NCBI GenBank assembly: GCA_949152475.1
Contig: OX424555.1
Location: 100,597,515 to 100,661,514 of the forward strand
From: Terebella lapidaria
Taxonomy: Eukaryota > Annelida > Polychaeta > Terebellida > Terebellidae
Direction: 5' to 3'
Length of the DNA stretch: 64,000 nucleotides
Positions 46,015 to 55,650 of the stretch are shown piece after piece. Below the pieces are notes generated by a model. It did not search any database. It was not told the origin of the DNA and was given only the letters and a program-made list of their open reading frames with translations. Position numbers and translations under genes: made by a program. Within the stretch, counting starts at the first letter, position 1; every line of letters starts with the position of its first letter.

Positions 46015-46180
46015 AGCTGAAACCTAGCTAGAAAAGTGTTTTTTTTTCTAATTTTCCAGATTTTTCATGGCAGCCATATCGGATTTTGAAACAACCAACA
46101 GTCACAGAAACTCAGCAATACTACCGTCTGATTCCTTGGGTCTGAAAACATGGGGGTAGACACTTAAATTACCAACGTAG
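46015..46180. repeat. Flank repeat, right copy
   Basis: Direct counterpart of 36340-36480, starting AGAAGCTGAAAC and ending at GGGTAGACACTT. See the left copy for the matched blocks. Confidence 0.6.
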
Positions 46181-47118
46181 GTGCAGTGGATAACCCACTA
46201 GTTCAATTTTAAGCTATTTCACGTATGAATGGCGGCCATCTTGGATTTTTTAGAAAACCCCCCATGGGATTGATGGGGACTTTTTTGTGGGTTATCGATA
46301 TGGTTCCCAGAGTCACTGTGCAAAAATTCAGCTTTGACACCCAAATTTCTACCCCAAACCCTGACAGTAGACTAAATTCTGACATAGCGAAATGGTGCGG
46401 AAAATTACTCAAATGGGGGGTCCAAAGAATTGTGATTATGTTCAACTTACCATATTTTGAGAACTTTAGACTTTTGATATGTTGTTCAGCATATATTTCT
46501 GTAATCAAATCACAAATGATATGTAGTGTTGCAATTTTTTCCTATCTGACCCCATTTGGGCCATAAAAGCCCTGGACTATAAATGTAATGGACATTAACA
46601 GTATTTCAGCAAGTATGAATATATGCCAACTGAATCTTATGAGGAACATTTTTAGGAATAATTCCCAAGCCCGAATTTTTTATATGCATATACTGCACAA
46701 GCATGCTTCTAATAGTGCAGCTAATTACACAGACCTGTTGACCAGGGTGCACTTGATTTGCATTCAAAAACATATGTCGTTTAGCAGGCTTTTAATTAAT
46801 GATGAATATTTTATGAACTGTCGCAAACTTTGAAAAGTACACTTCATGACTCAGTACGGCAGCAACTGTATTTTAAAAATCCACATCTTATTAATATGTG
46901 AACCCAGGTGCCCCACTCACGGAGCGCGAAGCGCGAGTGGGACACAGACTGTAGCGGACATGGGGCCCTAACTATTCTACATTTCGATCGTGACCAAGCC
47001 ACAACTTGCATGACCAGACATTTACCCGCTACTGCAATGTTCTTCAATATCTTCTAAAACAATTTGGGTACTCAGATTTCTTGGTCATGTGCTTATTTAT
47101 CCAATCAAAGCATCATTT
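46181..47118. other. No gene recognised; one short GC-rich hairpin
   Basis: Short frames only. 46912-46941 forms a hairpin, CCCACTC pairing with GAGTGGG and GCGC with GCGC around GAA. The sequence around 46225-46290 (GGCGGCCATCTTGGA) looks like a dispersed repeat. Confidence 0.4.
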
Positions 47119-47314
47119 AAAATCGACATGATAATCCACAACTTCTGATTTCGCCAGTCCTGGACGATAAATCAGCTGATTGCTTGATTGCACACGGCTC
47201 GGTAGTGTGGCCGAACATGCGCAGGTACGCAATCAGCTACCGAGCCGTGTGCAACAGCTCATTTATCGCCCAGGAATGGCGAAATCAGAAGTTGTGGATT
47301 ATCATGTCGATTTT
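47119..47314. repeat. 196-bp foldback with arms of about 80 bp
   Basis: Arms 47119-47205 and 47237-47314 pair along AAAATCGACATGATAATCCA, CAACTTCTGATTTCGCC and CACACGGCTCGGTAG. The left arm has a 9-bp extra piece. It leads directly into a fragment of the 364-bp family (TTTTGCAATAGAAACAAAGC). Confidence 0.85.
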
Positions 47315-47376
47315 GCAATAGAAACAAAGCCCGACCAGTCACTGCTGGTGGACGTTAATTCTGTCACAGAGGATAC
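47315..47376 (+). repeat. 364-bp family fragment, left of Gypsy element B
   Basis: A reverse piece (GCAATAGAAACAAAGCCCGAC) joined to a forward piece (CACTGCTGGTGGACGTTAAT). The forward piece continues on the far side of Gypsy B at 52229 with CCATCAACTCAGTAGCC. Confidence 0.75.
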
Positions 47377-47481
47377 TGAAAGACTCGATAAACAAACGTG
47401 AATGGGGACCTTGAACTACGTTTTATTGACCGTTGTGGAGCGGTATAATTGACATTAACATAACTATGCGATTGCATTACA
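47377..47481 (-). repeat. 3' LTR of Gypsy element B
   Basis: Direct repeat of the 5' LTR. On the minus strand it follows a polypurine tract, GAAAGGGGA (plus 47482-47490). Confidence 0.92.
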
Positions 47482-47640
47482 TCCCCTTTCACAAGACAAG
47501 TCACATATCAATATATGAGGCAGACATGATAATACACGACAAACATAGTTATATATGAATGAAAACATATTATTCTCAAGAGATGAAATAAAGAAACATT
47601 TTGTCTTTTGTTTACACGAATGTCTCTCACACAAAGTCTT

Positions 47641-49551
47641 TCAACCGAACTTCTTAGGTGCTTTGACGATGCGACCTGACTTTGTCTTGTATGTCCCAAC
47701 AGTCTGGTTCTCGTCGTGCCTGACCAAACTGGGTCCTTCCTTTGCGGCAGCACTTGGAGTTTTCCTGGTTGGCGATTCTCTCCTAGTGTTTGCATGCGAC
47801 CGTTGTTCTGACTGTTCTCCTTCCTGAACTTGAGGCTGTGTCGGTTCACTGTTATCTCTCTGGGTCAACTTGTCATCAGATCTTCCAGTTTCTACAACAC
47901 TTGGTACATGCAAACGAGTTTCTCCCATGTGGGCTTCCAGTGTCTCTCTTATATGTATTCGGTTTCTCCTTCTCAGTCCTTTTGACGGGATATTGAGTGC
48001 ATATGATCGTGGTGCAACTTTCTCTACGATGGATGCATGTACCCATGGATCATGTGGCTTTTGAGGGTTGGCTTTTACCCTCACTGGTTGACCAATTACT
48101 AGCTCTGGTAGAGTCCTACTGTGTTTGTCTTTGTAGAACTTGCTTTTTTGTTTCCGGATTTTCAACTTTTCCTTGACCGACTGAGGAGCAATCACTTCTG
48201 GGTAATACAGCCTCTTGGCAGCCGGAAGCATAGTTCTTGTTCTCCTCGACATCGCACGTTGTGCTGGGCTAGAATGGATAGCCTTGGTTAGAGTATTGCG
48301 CTGTGCCAGCAACAACAGCCACAGAGGTTTCTTGTCTCTGACGGATCTTTTGACGAGGCCTTTTGCGACTTTCACGGCAATCTCAGCACGTCCGTTAGAC
48401 TGGTGGTGATGTGGAGAAGAGGTGATATGTGTGAAGTTGCAAGCATGTGCAAACTGTGCAAATTCCTATGATGAATAGTTGGTGCCATTGTCGGTTATGA
48501 GTAACAATGGAATCCCATGAGTTGCAAATGTCCTCTGTAGAAAAAGGAATGTGCTTGCAGATGTAGTGTCGGGAATTCTGTCAACCTCAATGTAGTCACT
48601 GTAGTGGCAAACAGCGACTATGTAGTACGTTCCCTCATATTCAAAGACATCACTTGACACAATCTGGAAAGGATGATCCGGAACTGGATAGGACATCAGC
48701 GGTTCACTAGGCTGTTTCGAATCCAGCTCTCGACAGATCTCGCAGTTTCGACATGCAGTTTCCAGCTCATGGCGCATCTGAGGCCAGTATATCACATCTT
48801 CAGCAAACTTCTGGGTTGCCTCTATTCCTTGATGAGCTTCATGATACTTCTTGATAATTTCTTGTCGCATTGCTCTGGGCACAATAACACATGTCCTGCG
48901 GAACAACAGACCATCATGAACACTCAGTTCATCTCGATATGGCCAGTATTCTCGGACTGCTAGCGGAGTCTGCTGCTTGTTATCTGGCCATCCTGCTTTT
49001 ATCACAGCAGCCACCTGTTGCAATGTCACATCTTCTGTAGTCAGCATTCGCAATCGGTCTAGTCTATCGTCTGAGATCCCAGAACCTTCCAGGAGGTTGA
49101 TTTGTTCCAGTTCTCGCTGTATGGAGTCCAACTTGCCAATTCGGTACACCGTGCTGTTCGTCATTATGTTCGGGCTTTTGTCTTTGAGAATGGATGCCCT
49201 TGACAATGCATCTGAGATGTACATTTGCTTCCCTGGTTTGTGTGTGACATCTATGTTGTAACGTTGCAGCCGGAGGCGCATTCGTTGAAGTCTCTTGGGT
49301 GCCTTGAGAATGGACTTCTTGAAAATGGATTCGAGAGGCTTGTGGTCACTGTATATTAGGATTTTGTCTCTGCCCAGTATGTAGTTGTCAAAGTGTTCGC
49401 GAGCAAACACAATTGCGAGTGCTTCAGCTTCTATTGGTGCATAGTTGCATTCTGTAGACGACATGGCTCTTGAGGCAAAAGCCACTGGTTGACCCTCTTG
49501 CAACAACACCGCACCGAGTCCAACTGTTGAAGCATCACATTCAATTTCCAC
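47641..49551 (-). CDS. pol: RNase H and integrase region of Gypsy element B
   Basis: RNase H motifs: IECDASTVGLGAVLLQ, EAEALAIVFAREHFDNY and IYSDHKPLESIF. Integrase shows the H2C2 zinc domain (HEAHQGIEATQKFAED and ACRNCEIC), the start of the catalytic core (VSSDVFEYEGTYYIVAVC) and LLITDNGTNYSS, which carries the second catalytic Asp. The C-terminal part is rich in Lys/Arg and includes VRVKANPQKPHDPWVHASI. Integrase would insert the cDNA, and its action explains the ATAC duplication. Fossil copy. Confidence 0.88.
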
Positions 49552-49566
49552 AGGCTTCGAAACATC

Positions 49567-50899
49567 TTAATACCTCAGCGTTGGTGAAGAACAGATGAGG
49601 TTCTTCAGCTTGTCGAATGCATCTTCATGCTGTGGTAGCCAATCAAATGGGTGTCCTTCATCTTCCAGACGACGTAGTGGTTCACATACTGTACTCAAGT
49701 GTGGAGTGAACTTCGACAAATAATTTGCCATTCCGAGTAGCCTCTTCACTCCAGCAACATCAACTGGTCTTGGCATCTGCATGATGGCATCGACCTTGGA
49801 CGGATCAGACTGTACTCCTTCAGTACTGATGACGTGGCCCATGTACGTCACCTTGTCAAGTTTGTACTTCAGTTTGTTGGAGTTCAGTTTAAGGTTTCGC
49901 TGTCTTGCACGCTCTAAGAGTTTCCTGAAGGCTTCATCGTGTGACTTCTGTGCTTCTGCATCCGTATTTCCACATCCAAAGATGAGGATGTCATCGGCGA
50001 TGACTTCTATGTTCTCAAACCTTCCAGACACTGGCTGAGGATTCTTGAAAATTCCTCTGGGGCTGATTTGATACCGAATGGCCGGTGGAGCCATCGATAT
50101 CGAGCGAATGGTGTCCAGAAAGTGGTGAGTAGACTTGATTCATAGTCTAGCTTGATTTGATTGAAGCCGTCCTTGGCATCCACGACAGAGAAGACTCGAG
50201 CTTTGCTTAGTCGTGGTGCGAGCTCCTCCAAGGTTTGAGTTGGGAAATGATTCCTGTGTACTGCTTCATTGAGCTCCTGTGGATCTAAGCAGATTCTAAG
50301 CTTATTGGGCTTCTTGACTGCGACCATATTGTTGATCCAAGATGTAGGGAAGTCTACTTTCTTTATTATGCCATTAGCTTCCATCTTGTTGAGTTTGGAT
50401 TTGAGCTCTTGTTTCATTGGCACCGGTACTCGACGTGAGTGATGTTGTACCGGTTTGACATTTGGATTGACTTCAATGTGGAGGTCTCCAATATGACCTA
50501 AGCCATGGAATACGTCTTTGTATTCCTGAAGGACCTCAGATTTTGTCAGTTCTTGAGACTTCACACTGGACTGTGACGTGATAGTGAACACTTGATGTGG
50601 ATCCACGGACAACATGCCAAGGCGTTCACAGGTACGCCCTGACAGCAATGTCACAGGTCCTTCTTTCACAATTTCGAATTGAATTTTCTTGCGTTTCCCA
50701 GACTCTGTCTGCACACAGAGCTTGTCGCATCCTAGAGGGAGTATGATGCCCCCATTATACGTCTCAAGTCGGCTTTTTGATGGTTTCAACTGTGACTTTG
50801 CAGATGTTCCTTTAATACATTCATAGTAGCAGAGAGGCATGGTGCTTGATGAGGCACCAGTGTCGAGTTGGCATTTCATGGGTACTTGCTCACCATTGT
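49567..50899 (-). CDS. pol: Protease and reverse transcriptase region of Gypsy element B
   Basis: The protease shows CQLDTGASSSTMPLCYYE, with the D-T-G active site. RT shows LNKMEANGIIKKVDFPTSW, NKLRICLDPQELNEAV, FSVVDAKDGFNQIKLDYES, the IADDILIFG catalytic box, and the following GHVISTEGVQSDPSKVDAI and LLGMANYLSKFTPHLS, all usual for Ty3/Gypsy. The protease cuts the polyprotein and RT makes cDNA in the particle. The region belongs to a broken element. Confidence 0.9.
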
Positions 50900-51836
50900 G
50901 TAGAAATTTGAGATTTGTGAAGTACCGCCTTTTTGATTTGGAATCAAAAATGTTGTAGCAAAAATCACTTTCAGTGTCGTTTTGAGAATCATCCGATTCA
51001 CTTGATTCTTGTAGTGCATGTATTCTCCTGGAATGCCTCCTCGAGTGTGATTTTGATTTTGGTTTGGCTCTACAGCACTCTGGGAAGTGGTTCTTTTTGT
51101 GGCACACACTGCATGTTTTCCCAAAAGCTGGACAGTCGTCTCTAGTATACGCATGTGCCCCACCACAGAACTTGCATTTGTACATACTGGAACCAGCAGA
51201 TGGTGTGGACGTCTGCTTGTAGTGAGAAGAACGTCTCCTGTCAGATGAGTGTTTGTTTTGTTTCGTGAAATTGACTGTCTCTGGTGTGCAGGTTGACTCC
51301 TTGCTTTGCATTGTGATGGCGTGTTTGGTGGCTCTCTCATTTGCACGACAACTGTCAGTTGCTTTTTGGAGTGTTAGTTCGGAATCTCGCAACAGGCGTG
51401 TCCGGACTTGATCATCTTGAATGCCGTACACAAGGTTGTCTCGAATCATCTCATCTTCTAGTGTTCCATACTGACAAGTTCTCAATCTTGCCAGGTAAGT
51501 GTCAAACAGTTCATCTTTTTGTTGAATAGCACACCTGAATAGATATCGTTCATAGATGACATTGACTTTAGGCTTGAAATGTTCTTCAAGTTTATCTAGC
51601 ACTTTCTTGTAATCCTGTCTGTCTGTATCTGACAAAGTGAGGTGCTCCAAAATACTTCGAGTCTCTTTGCCCATAACTGTACGCAAGGTAGCGACTTGAA
51701 TATCAGCTGATTCGTTGTTCAACTTGGTGGCTAAGCGATAGTCATCGAAACTTGCTCTGAAGTCTTTCCAATTTGTCACCACATCTCCTTTCACATTCAT
51801 AGGTTCAGGAGGTGGCAGGCTAAATCCAGTTGCCAT
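50900..51836 (-). CDS. gag: Gag region of Gypsy element B
   Basis: Starts MATGFSLPPPEPMNVKGDVV at 51836, near the 5' LTR. A capsid-type helical domain follows with WKDFRASFDDYRLATKL and YERYLFRCAIQQKDELFDTY, which is the style of Gypsy gag without a matrix domain. At about residues 223-257 comes a pair of zinc-knuckle-like Cys/His clusters, CKFCGGAHAYTRDDC and CSVCHKKNHFPECC. The gag region is continuous with protease in the same frame, so this family uses a single Gag-Pol reading frame. Fossil copy. Confidence 0.85.
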
Positions 51837-52104
51837 TTTGATAATGTGAGTTCACAAATCTAGCTGTAGATGGAGTTGAAATTATGACTGTATTAGTGCT
51901 TCATACCCGCCAGCGAAAATGTCAGCGTCAGCTTGATTATTGATATGTTGATGCGTGACTTGAGGTGGACCGGGCTTGAACATTGGAAATACGCACTTTC
52001 GCTCCTTGATGTATCACGACAGTTGGGTCTATTTGTTCTATAAATGTTCCGCGTTTGAATGTCTATGTCTTCTTACTCACATACTTGACACAGGCGAAGA
52101 ATTC

Positions 52105-52122
52105 ATCCTATTTCTGACACCA
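52105..52122 (-). promoter_or_regulatory. Primer-binding site of Gypsy element B
   Basis: Minus-strand TGGTGTCAGAAATAGGAT begins directly at the LTR end. It is similar to primer sites of many invertebrate Gypsy elements. The tRNA is not assigned. Confidence 0.7.
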
Positions 52123-52228
52123 TGAAAGACTCGATAAACAAACGTGAATGAGCGACCTTGACCTACGTTTTATTGACCGTTGTGGAGCGGTATAATTGAC
52201 ATTAACATAACTATGCGATTGCATTACA
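52123..52228 (-). repeat. 5' LTR of Gypsy element B
   Basis: Minus strand begins TGTAATGCAATCGC and ends GAGTCTTTCA. It contains CAATAAAACG, a possible poly(A) signal. At about 105 bp it is very short for a Gypsy LTR. Confidence 0.92.
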
Positions 52229-52232
52229 ATAC

Positions 52233-52905
52233 CATCAACTCAGTAGCCTTTTGGCTTGTGTTTAGGTACTTATGTACTTGTCATATATCTATTCCATGGG
52301 GTTTGTTTCGGATTTGTAAATTATTTTCATAGGTTGTTGGGTAGTTGTATACTAGTTCCACCAGGTGTACAGTAGAAACAACTACATTTACCATACTGTC
52401 TGCCCCTGATGACGCTAGTGTGTCATTTGATAAAGTATTTGGTCGGGCTTTGTTTCTATTGCAAAATGTTGTATTTTACTTTTTGTTATTGGAATCATCA
52501 AAATTTGGCTGTTTTGGTAGTAATAGATTGATACTTACATTCATACCACTGAGCCGGTGTCACTGCTGGTGGACGTTAATTCTGTTCCCGAGGATACCAT
52601 CCACTCAGTAGCCTTTTGGCTTGTTATCAGGTACTTATGTACTTGTCATATATCTATTCCATGGGGTTTGTTTCGGATTTGTAAATTATTTTCATAGGTT
52701 GTTGGGTAGTTGTATACTATTTCTATCAGGTGTACAATAGAAACAACTACATTTACAACACTGTCTGCCCCTGATGACGCCAGTGTGTCATATAATAAAG
52801 TATTTGGTCGGGCTTTGTTTCTATTGCAAAATGTTGTATTTTACGTTTGTTATTGGAATCATCGGAATTTGGCTGTATCGGTGGTGATAGTTTGATGTTA
52901 ACTTC
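52233..52905 (+). repeat. 364-bp dispersed repeat family, block C
   Basis: Two forward units with TAGGTTGTTGGGTAGTTGTA, GTGTACAGTAGAAACAAC (GTGTACAATAG in the second) and GGTCGGGCTTTGTTTC. The first part is the continuation of the unit split by Gypsy B. Confidence 0.85.
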
Positions 52906-52934
52906 CATGTAAAGCATCATAAACAGGTAATAAT

Positions 52935-53047
52935 AATGTAAGTATCAATCTATTACCACCAAAACAGCCAAATTTTGATGATTCCATTAACAAACGTTAA
53001 ATACAACATTTTGCAATAGAAACAAATCTCGACCAAATACTTTATGT
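52935..53047 (-). repeat. 364-bp family, inverted partial copy
   Basis: GTAAGTATCAATCTATTACC to CGACCAAATACTTTATG is the reverse complement of the second forward unit (about 52795-52890). The block therefore ends in a hairpin with a loop of about 40 bp. Confidence 0.8.
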
Positions 53048-53050
53048 GAT

Positions 53051-53624
53051 TAGGTGGAAATTTGTTCTTATGTTTTTCTCCTTTTGAAGGCAATAGATAA
53101 ATAAATAATAAATATAAATAAAAAAATGTTTTGAGCGCATATCCGCGCAGATGTGGTAATCTCATTATGTAATCGATTATGTGACCTCTCGAAAACTATT
53201 GATTGATTGAAAATATTTTCTCCCATCTACATGTACGTAAATATCACCGAGATGAACATAATATATTCATTTTTATTGATAGCTGATATCTTGGACCATG
53301 GTTCTATCATATTATTCATGGTAAGCAAAAACGACTACGAAAATGCCCATTGAACATACAGACCAGAACTTTGGATGACGCATCTATCAACAGAGTCTTG
53401 ACTCAACTTAATTTAATTCCGTACGTATTGAGTAGAGGATTTAGCATTCAGACCAATGTGTTTTCGCACACACGTGTATATGTCAATCACATTTGCCCGA
53501 ATTGCGCAATCGGCCGATGATCGATCGGCCACATGCGCGCGCATCTGGAAATTGATATATATATATATGTCACATCTGGAGGTCTAAATTTTATGCTGAT
53601 CAATTTGTGAGTTGTTGTTCTCAG
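53051..53624. other. AT-rich sequence, no gene recognised
   Basis: Contains a short (TA)n run near 53556-53570 and nothing else of note. Confidence 0.4.
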
Positions 53625-54948
53625 TCAAAGCAGGGGCGTGTACAGGATTTCCGGAAGGGCGGGGGGGGGGGCACAATATGACGACAGGGGGTCTGGGGGC
53701 CGCTCAAAGCCCCCTAGAAGCTGGAGTCCCTTGGAAGAGCTATGGTGGGGTTTTGCCTTATTTAGATACATTACACATGTACATGTGTTTAAATTTAATA
53801 AAGAATTTTGGCCGTGGGACGCTTCTGGGCAGTGGCGAGTTTGATTGGAAGGGATTGTTGTGTACAATGCAATAGCCTTCTAGTATCAACTGCTCCATAG
53901 ACATAAAGAGGTCAAAGGTCAAAATGAGGCCAAATGTCAAATTCAAGGTCATGACAATAATCAGCATATATCATTTCCTATGTGTCCACAATTGATTCCT
54001 AGTCTCTAATCTCAATATTAAGGGAGATATTAGGCACAATGTGTCCCATTATAAAGCATAGGAGAATTTAACATGGGAAAGTCCCCTTTGAGACCCCTCG
54101 AGAAAATGAAAATGGCCATCAAACACAGACCAGCGATTCAGGGGCAACGAAACTTATACACGTCATAGAGATATGTGAGGGCAATCTTTTGAAATAAAAA
54201 TTTCAAAACTGTCTGAACAGTTTTTGAGAAAATGACCACCAAAGTCAGAAATTGGCCGTTTTTCGGCGAAAATTGTCGCCATTTTGAAAAAAAAAGCGAA
54301 AAAAAAGAAATAAATAGCCCCCCTCTTGAAATATTTTTAGGTATTTTTGTGCAAAATTCCAGAAAAAATCCGATTGTAAACTTTAAAGATAAAAATGTTG
54401 ACGGACGACGCCGACGACGGACGACGGACGCAACACCATGCCAATAGGTTATCGGACCAAAGGTTCGGTAACCTAAAAATTATGGAGTGAAGCGAGCCTG
54501 TCGCGGTGGGGGTCTGGGGCCGCTCAAAAGACCTCGAGGCAAGAGTCTTCTTTATGTTCAGTGTTAAGTTGATGGCATCTCCTTGGTATGACTTCCACTT
54601 CAATACCAAGGATCGCCCTACTTTCATATTTAATGCCAAAAAATAGAAACTGGGGGGTCTGGGTCTCCCTCAGCTGGGGGGTCTGGGGCCTGCTGAAGGG
54701 CCTAGAAGTCAGAGCCTTTTTTATGCTCTGGTTCAATTTTGTGGCCTTTCCTGGAATAAATTTACTTGTAAATTCATCGATGAACATGTTCTGAAATTTT
54801 TTTTAAAAATGTAGAAGAGAAGCTGCACATTTGGGCCAGGGGTCTGGGGCCCGCTGAAAGGTCCCATTAGCTCAGGAACATAACTCTTTTTATGTTCTGT
54901 GGTAGCTGAGCATACTGGTCTCTCCTGAGTATACATTTCAAACAAACT
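53625..54948. repeat. Degenerate dispersed repeat with GGGGTCTGGGGCC blocks
   Basis: GGGGTCTGGG(G)GCC(G/T)GCT followed by a CTAGAAG or TCGAGGC block recurs near 53690, 54508, 54680 and 54838, at 150-180 bp spacing for the last three. 53880-54480 holds a separate low-complexity stretch with AAAGGTCAAAATGAGGCC, a run of GACGGACGACG triplets (54400-54430) and a hairpin GGTTATCGGACC / GGTTCGGTAACC (54447-54473). The GACGGACGACG tail is a frequent feature of dispersed repeats in marine invertebrates. Confidence 0.6.
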
Positions 54949-55429
54949 CACTATGATCAACCTGAACTCAAACATGATATTTCGACCTAATTTTTTCGGG
55001 CAGAAGGCCTGAGACCGCCTATGGAAACTCTGATATATATGGGGTTTTTTTTCGAAGGGGGGGGGGGGGGGACCTGAACCCAGTAAATCCCCCTCTAAAT
55101 TCGCTACTGTATATAGACCCCCTTGTTCGTTTCCGAGATTTTTTAATTTTGATCGCTGATTGTCAACAAACAGTTCGATACTAAAACATCTTTGTGCAAT
55201 TTATTTCCGAGTAAAATAATCAATAGTAACAGCATAGATGGCTATGGCAACAGTACGTTCTCGCTGCTCGCGCCTCCAAAGATTGTTACATGTATATTAG
55301 GGCTGCGTACACATCAACTGGAGGGATGGCTATCATGTGCAAAACGGAAATTAACGCGATCTCTTTGGCGTGTCTTCTTCAGGAGTGTCGATATTCAGGC
55401 GCATAAAGAGGGGGGGGGGGGGCAGGTGT

Positions 55430-55650
55430 AGGTAGCACGCAACAGTGTGTGAGAACTTACCGCGACTGTGCATAAATATATGACTAATGTAACGTGTATC
55501 TGAATATAACAGATAGCATGCGACAGTGTGCGAGAACTTACCACGACTGTTCATTAATATATGACTAATGTAACATGTATCTGAATATAACAGCTAGCAC
55601 GCGACAGAGTGTGAGAACTTACCACGACTGTTCATTAATATATGACCAAT
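55430..55650 (-). repeat. 81-bp tandem repeat at the 3' end of zinc-finger gene copy 1
   Basis: GAGAACTTACC starts at 55451, 55532 and 55613. On the minus strand each unit carries TTATATTCAG (acceptor-like) or its place, then 39 bases, then GTGGTAAGT (donor-like). The unit nearest the gene supplies the last codons and the stop codon. Confidence 0.85.

Larger units (their letters stand above)
47377..52228 (-). mobile_element. Ty3/Gypsy LTR retrotransposon B with 105-bp LTRs, fossil
   Basis: 4,852 bp between two direct repeats of about 105 bp, flanked by ATAC on both sides (47373-47376 and 52229-52232). The flanking repeat unit reads GAGGATACCATCAACTC in uninterrupted copies, so ATAC is the duplicated target. 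On the minus strand the order is LTR, primer site, gag with zinc knuckles, protease, RT, RNase H, integrase, polypurine tract, LTR. The two LTRs differ at about three positions by eye, which implies a fairly young insertion. All parts are present but the coding region is broken, with roughly three breaks. Confidence 0.93.
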
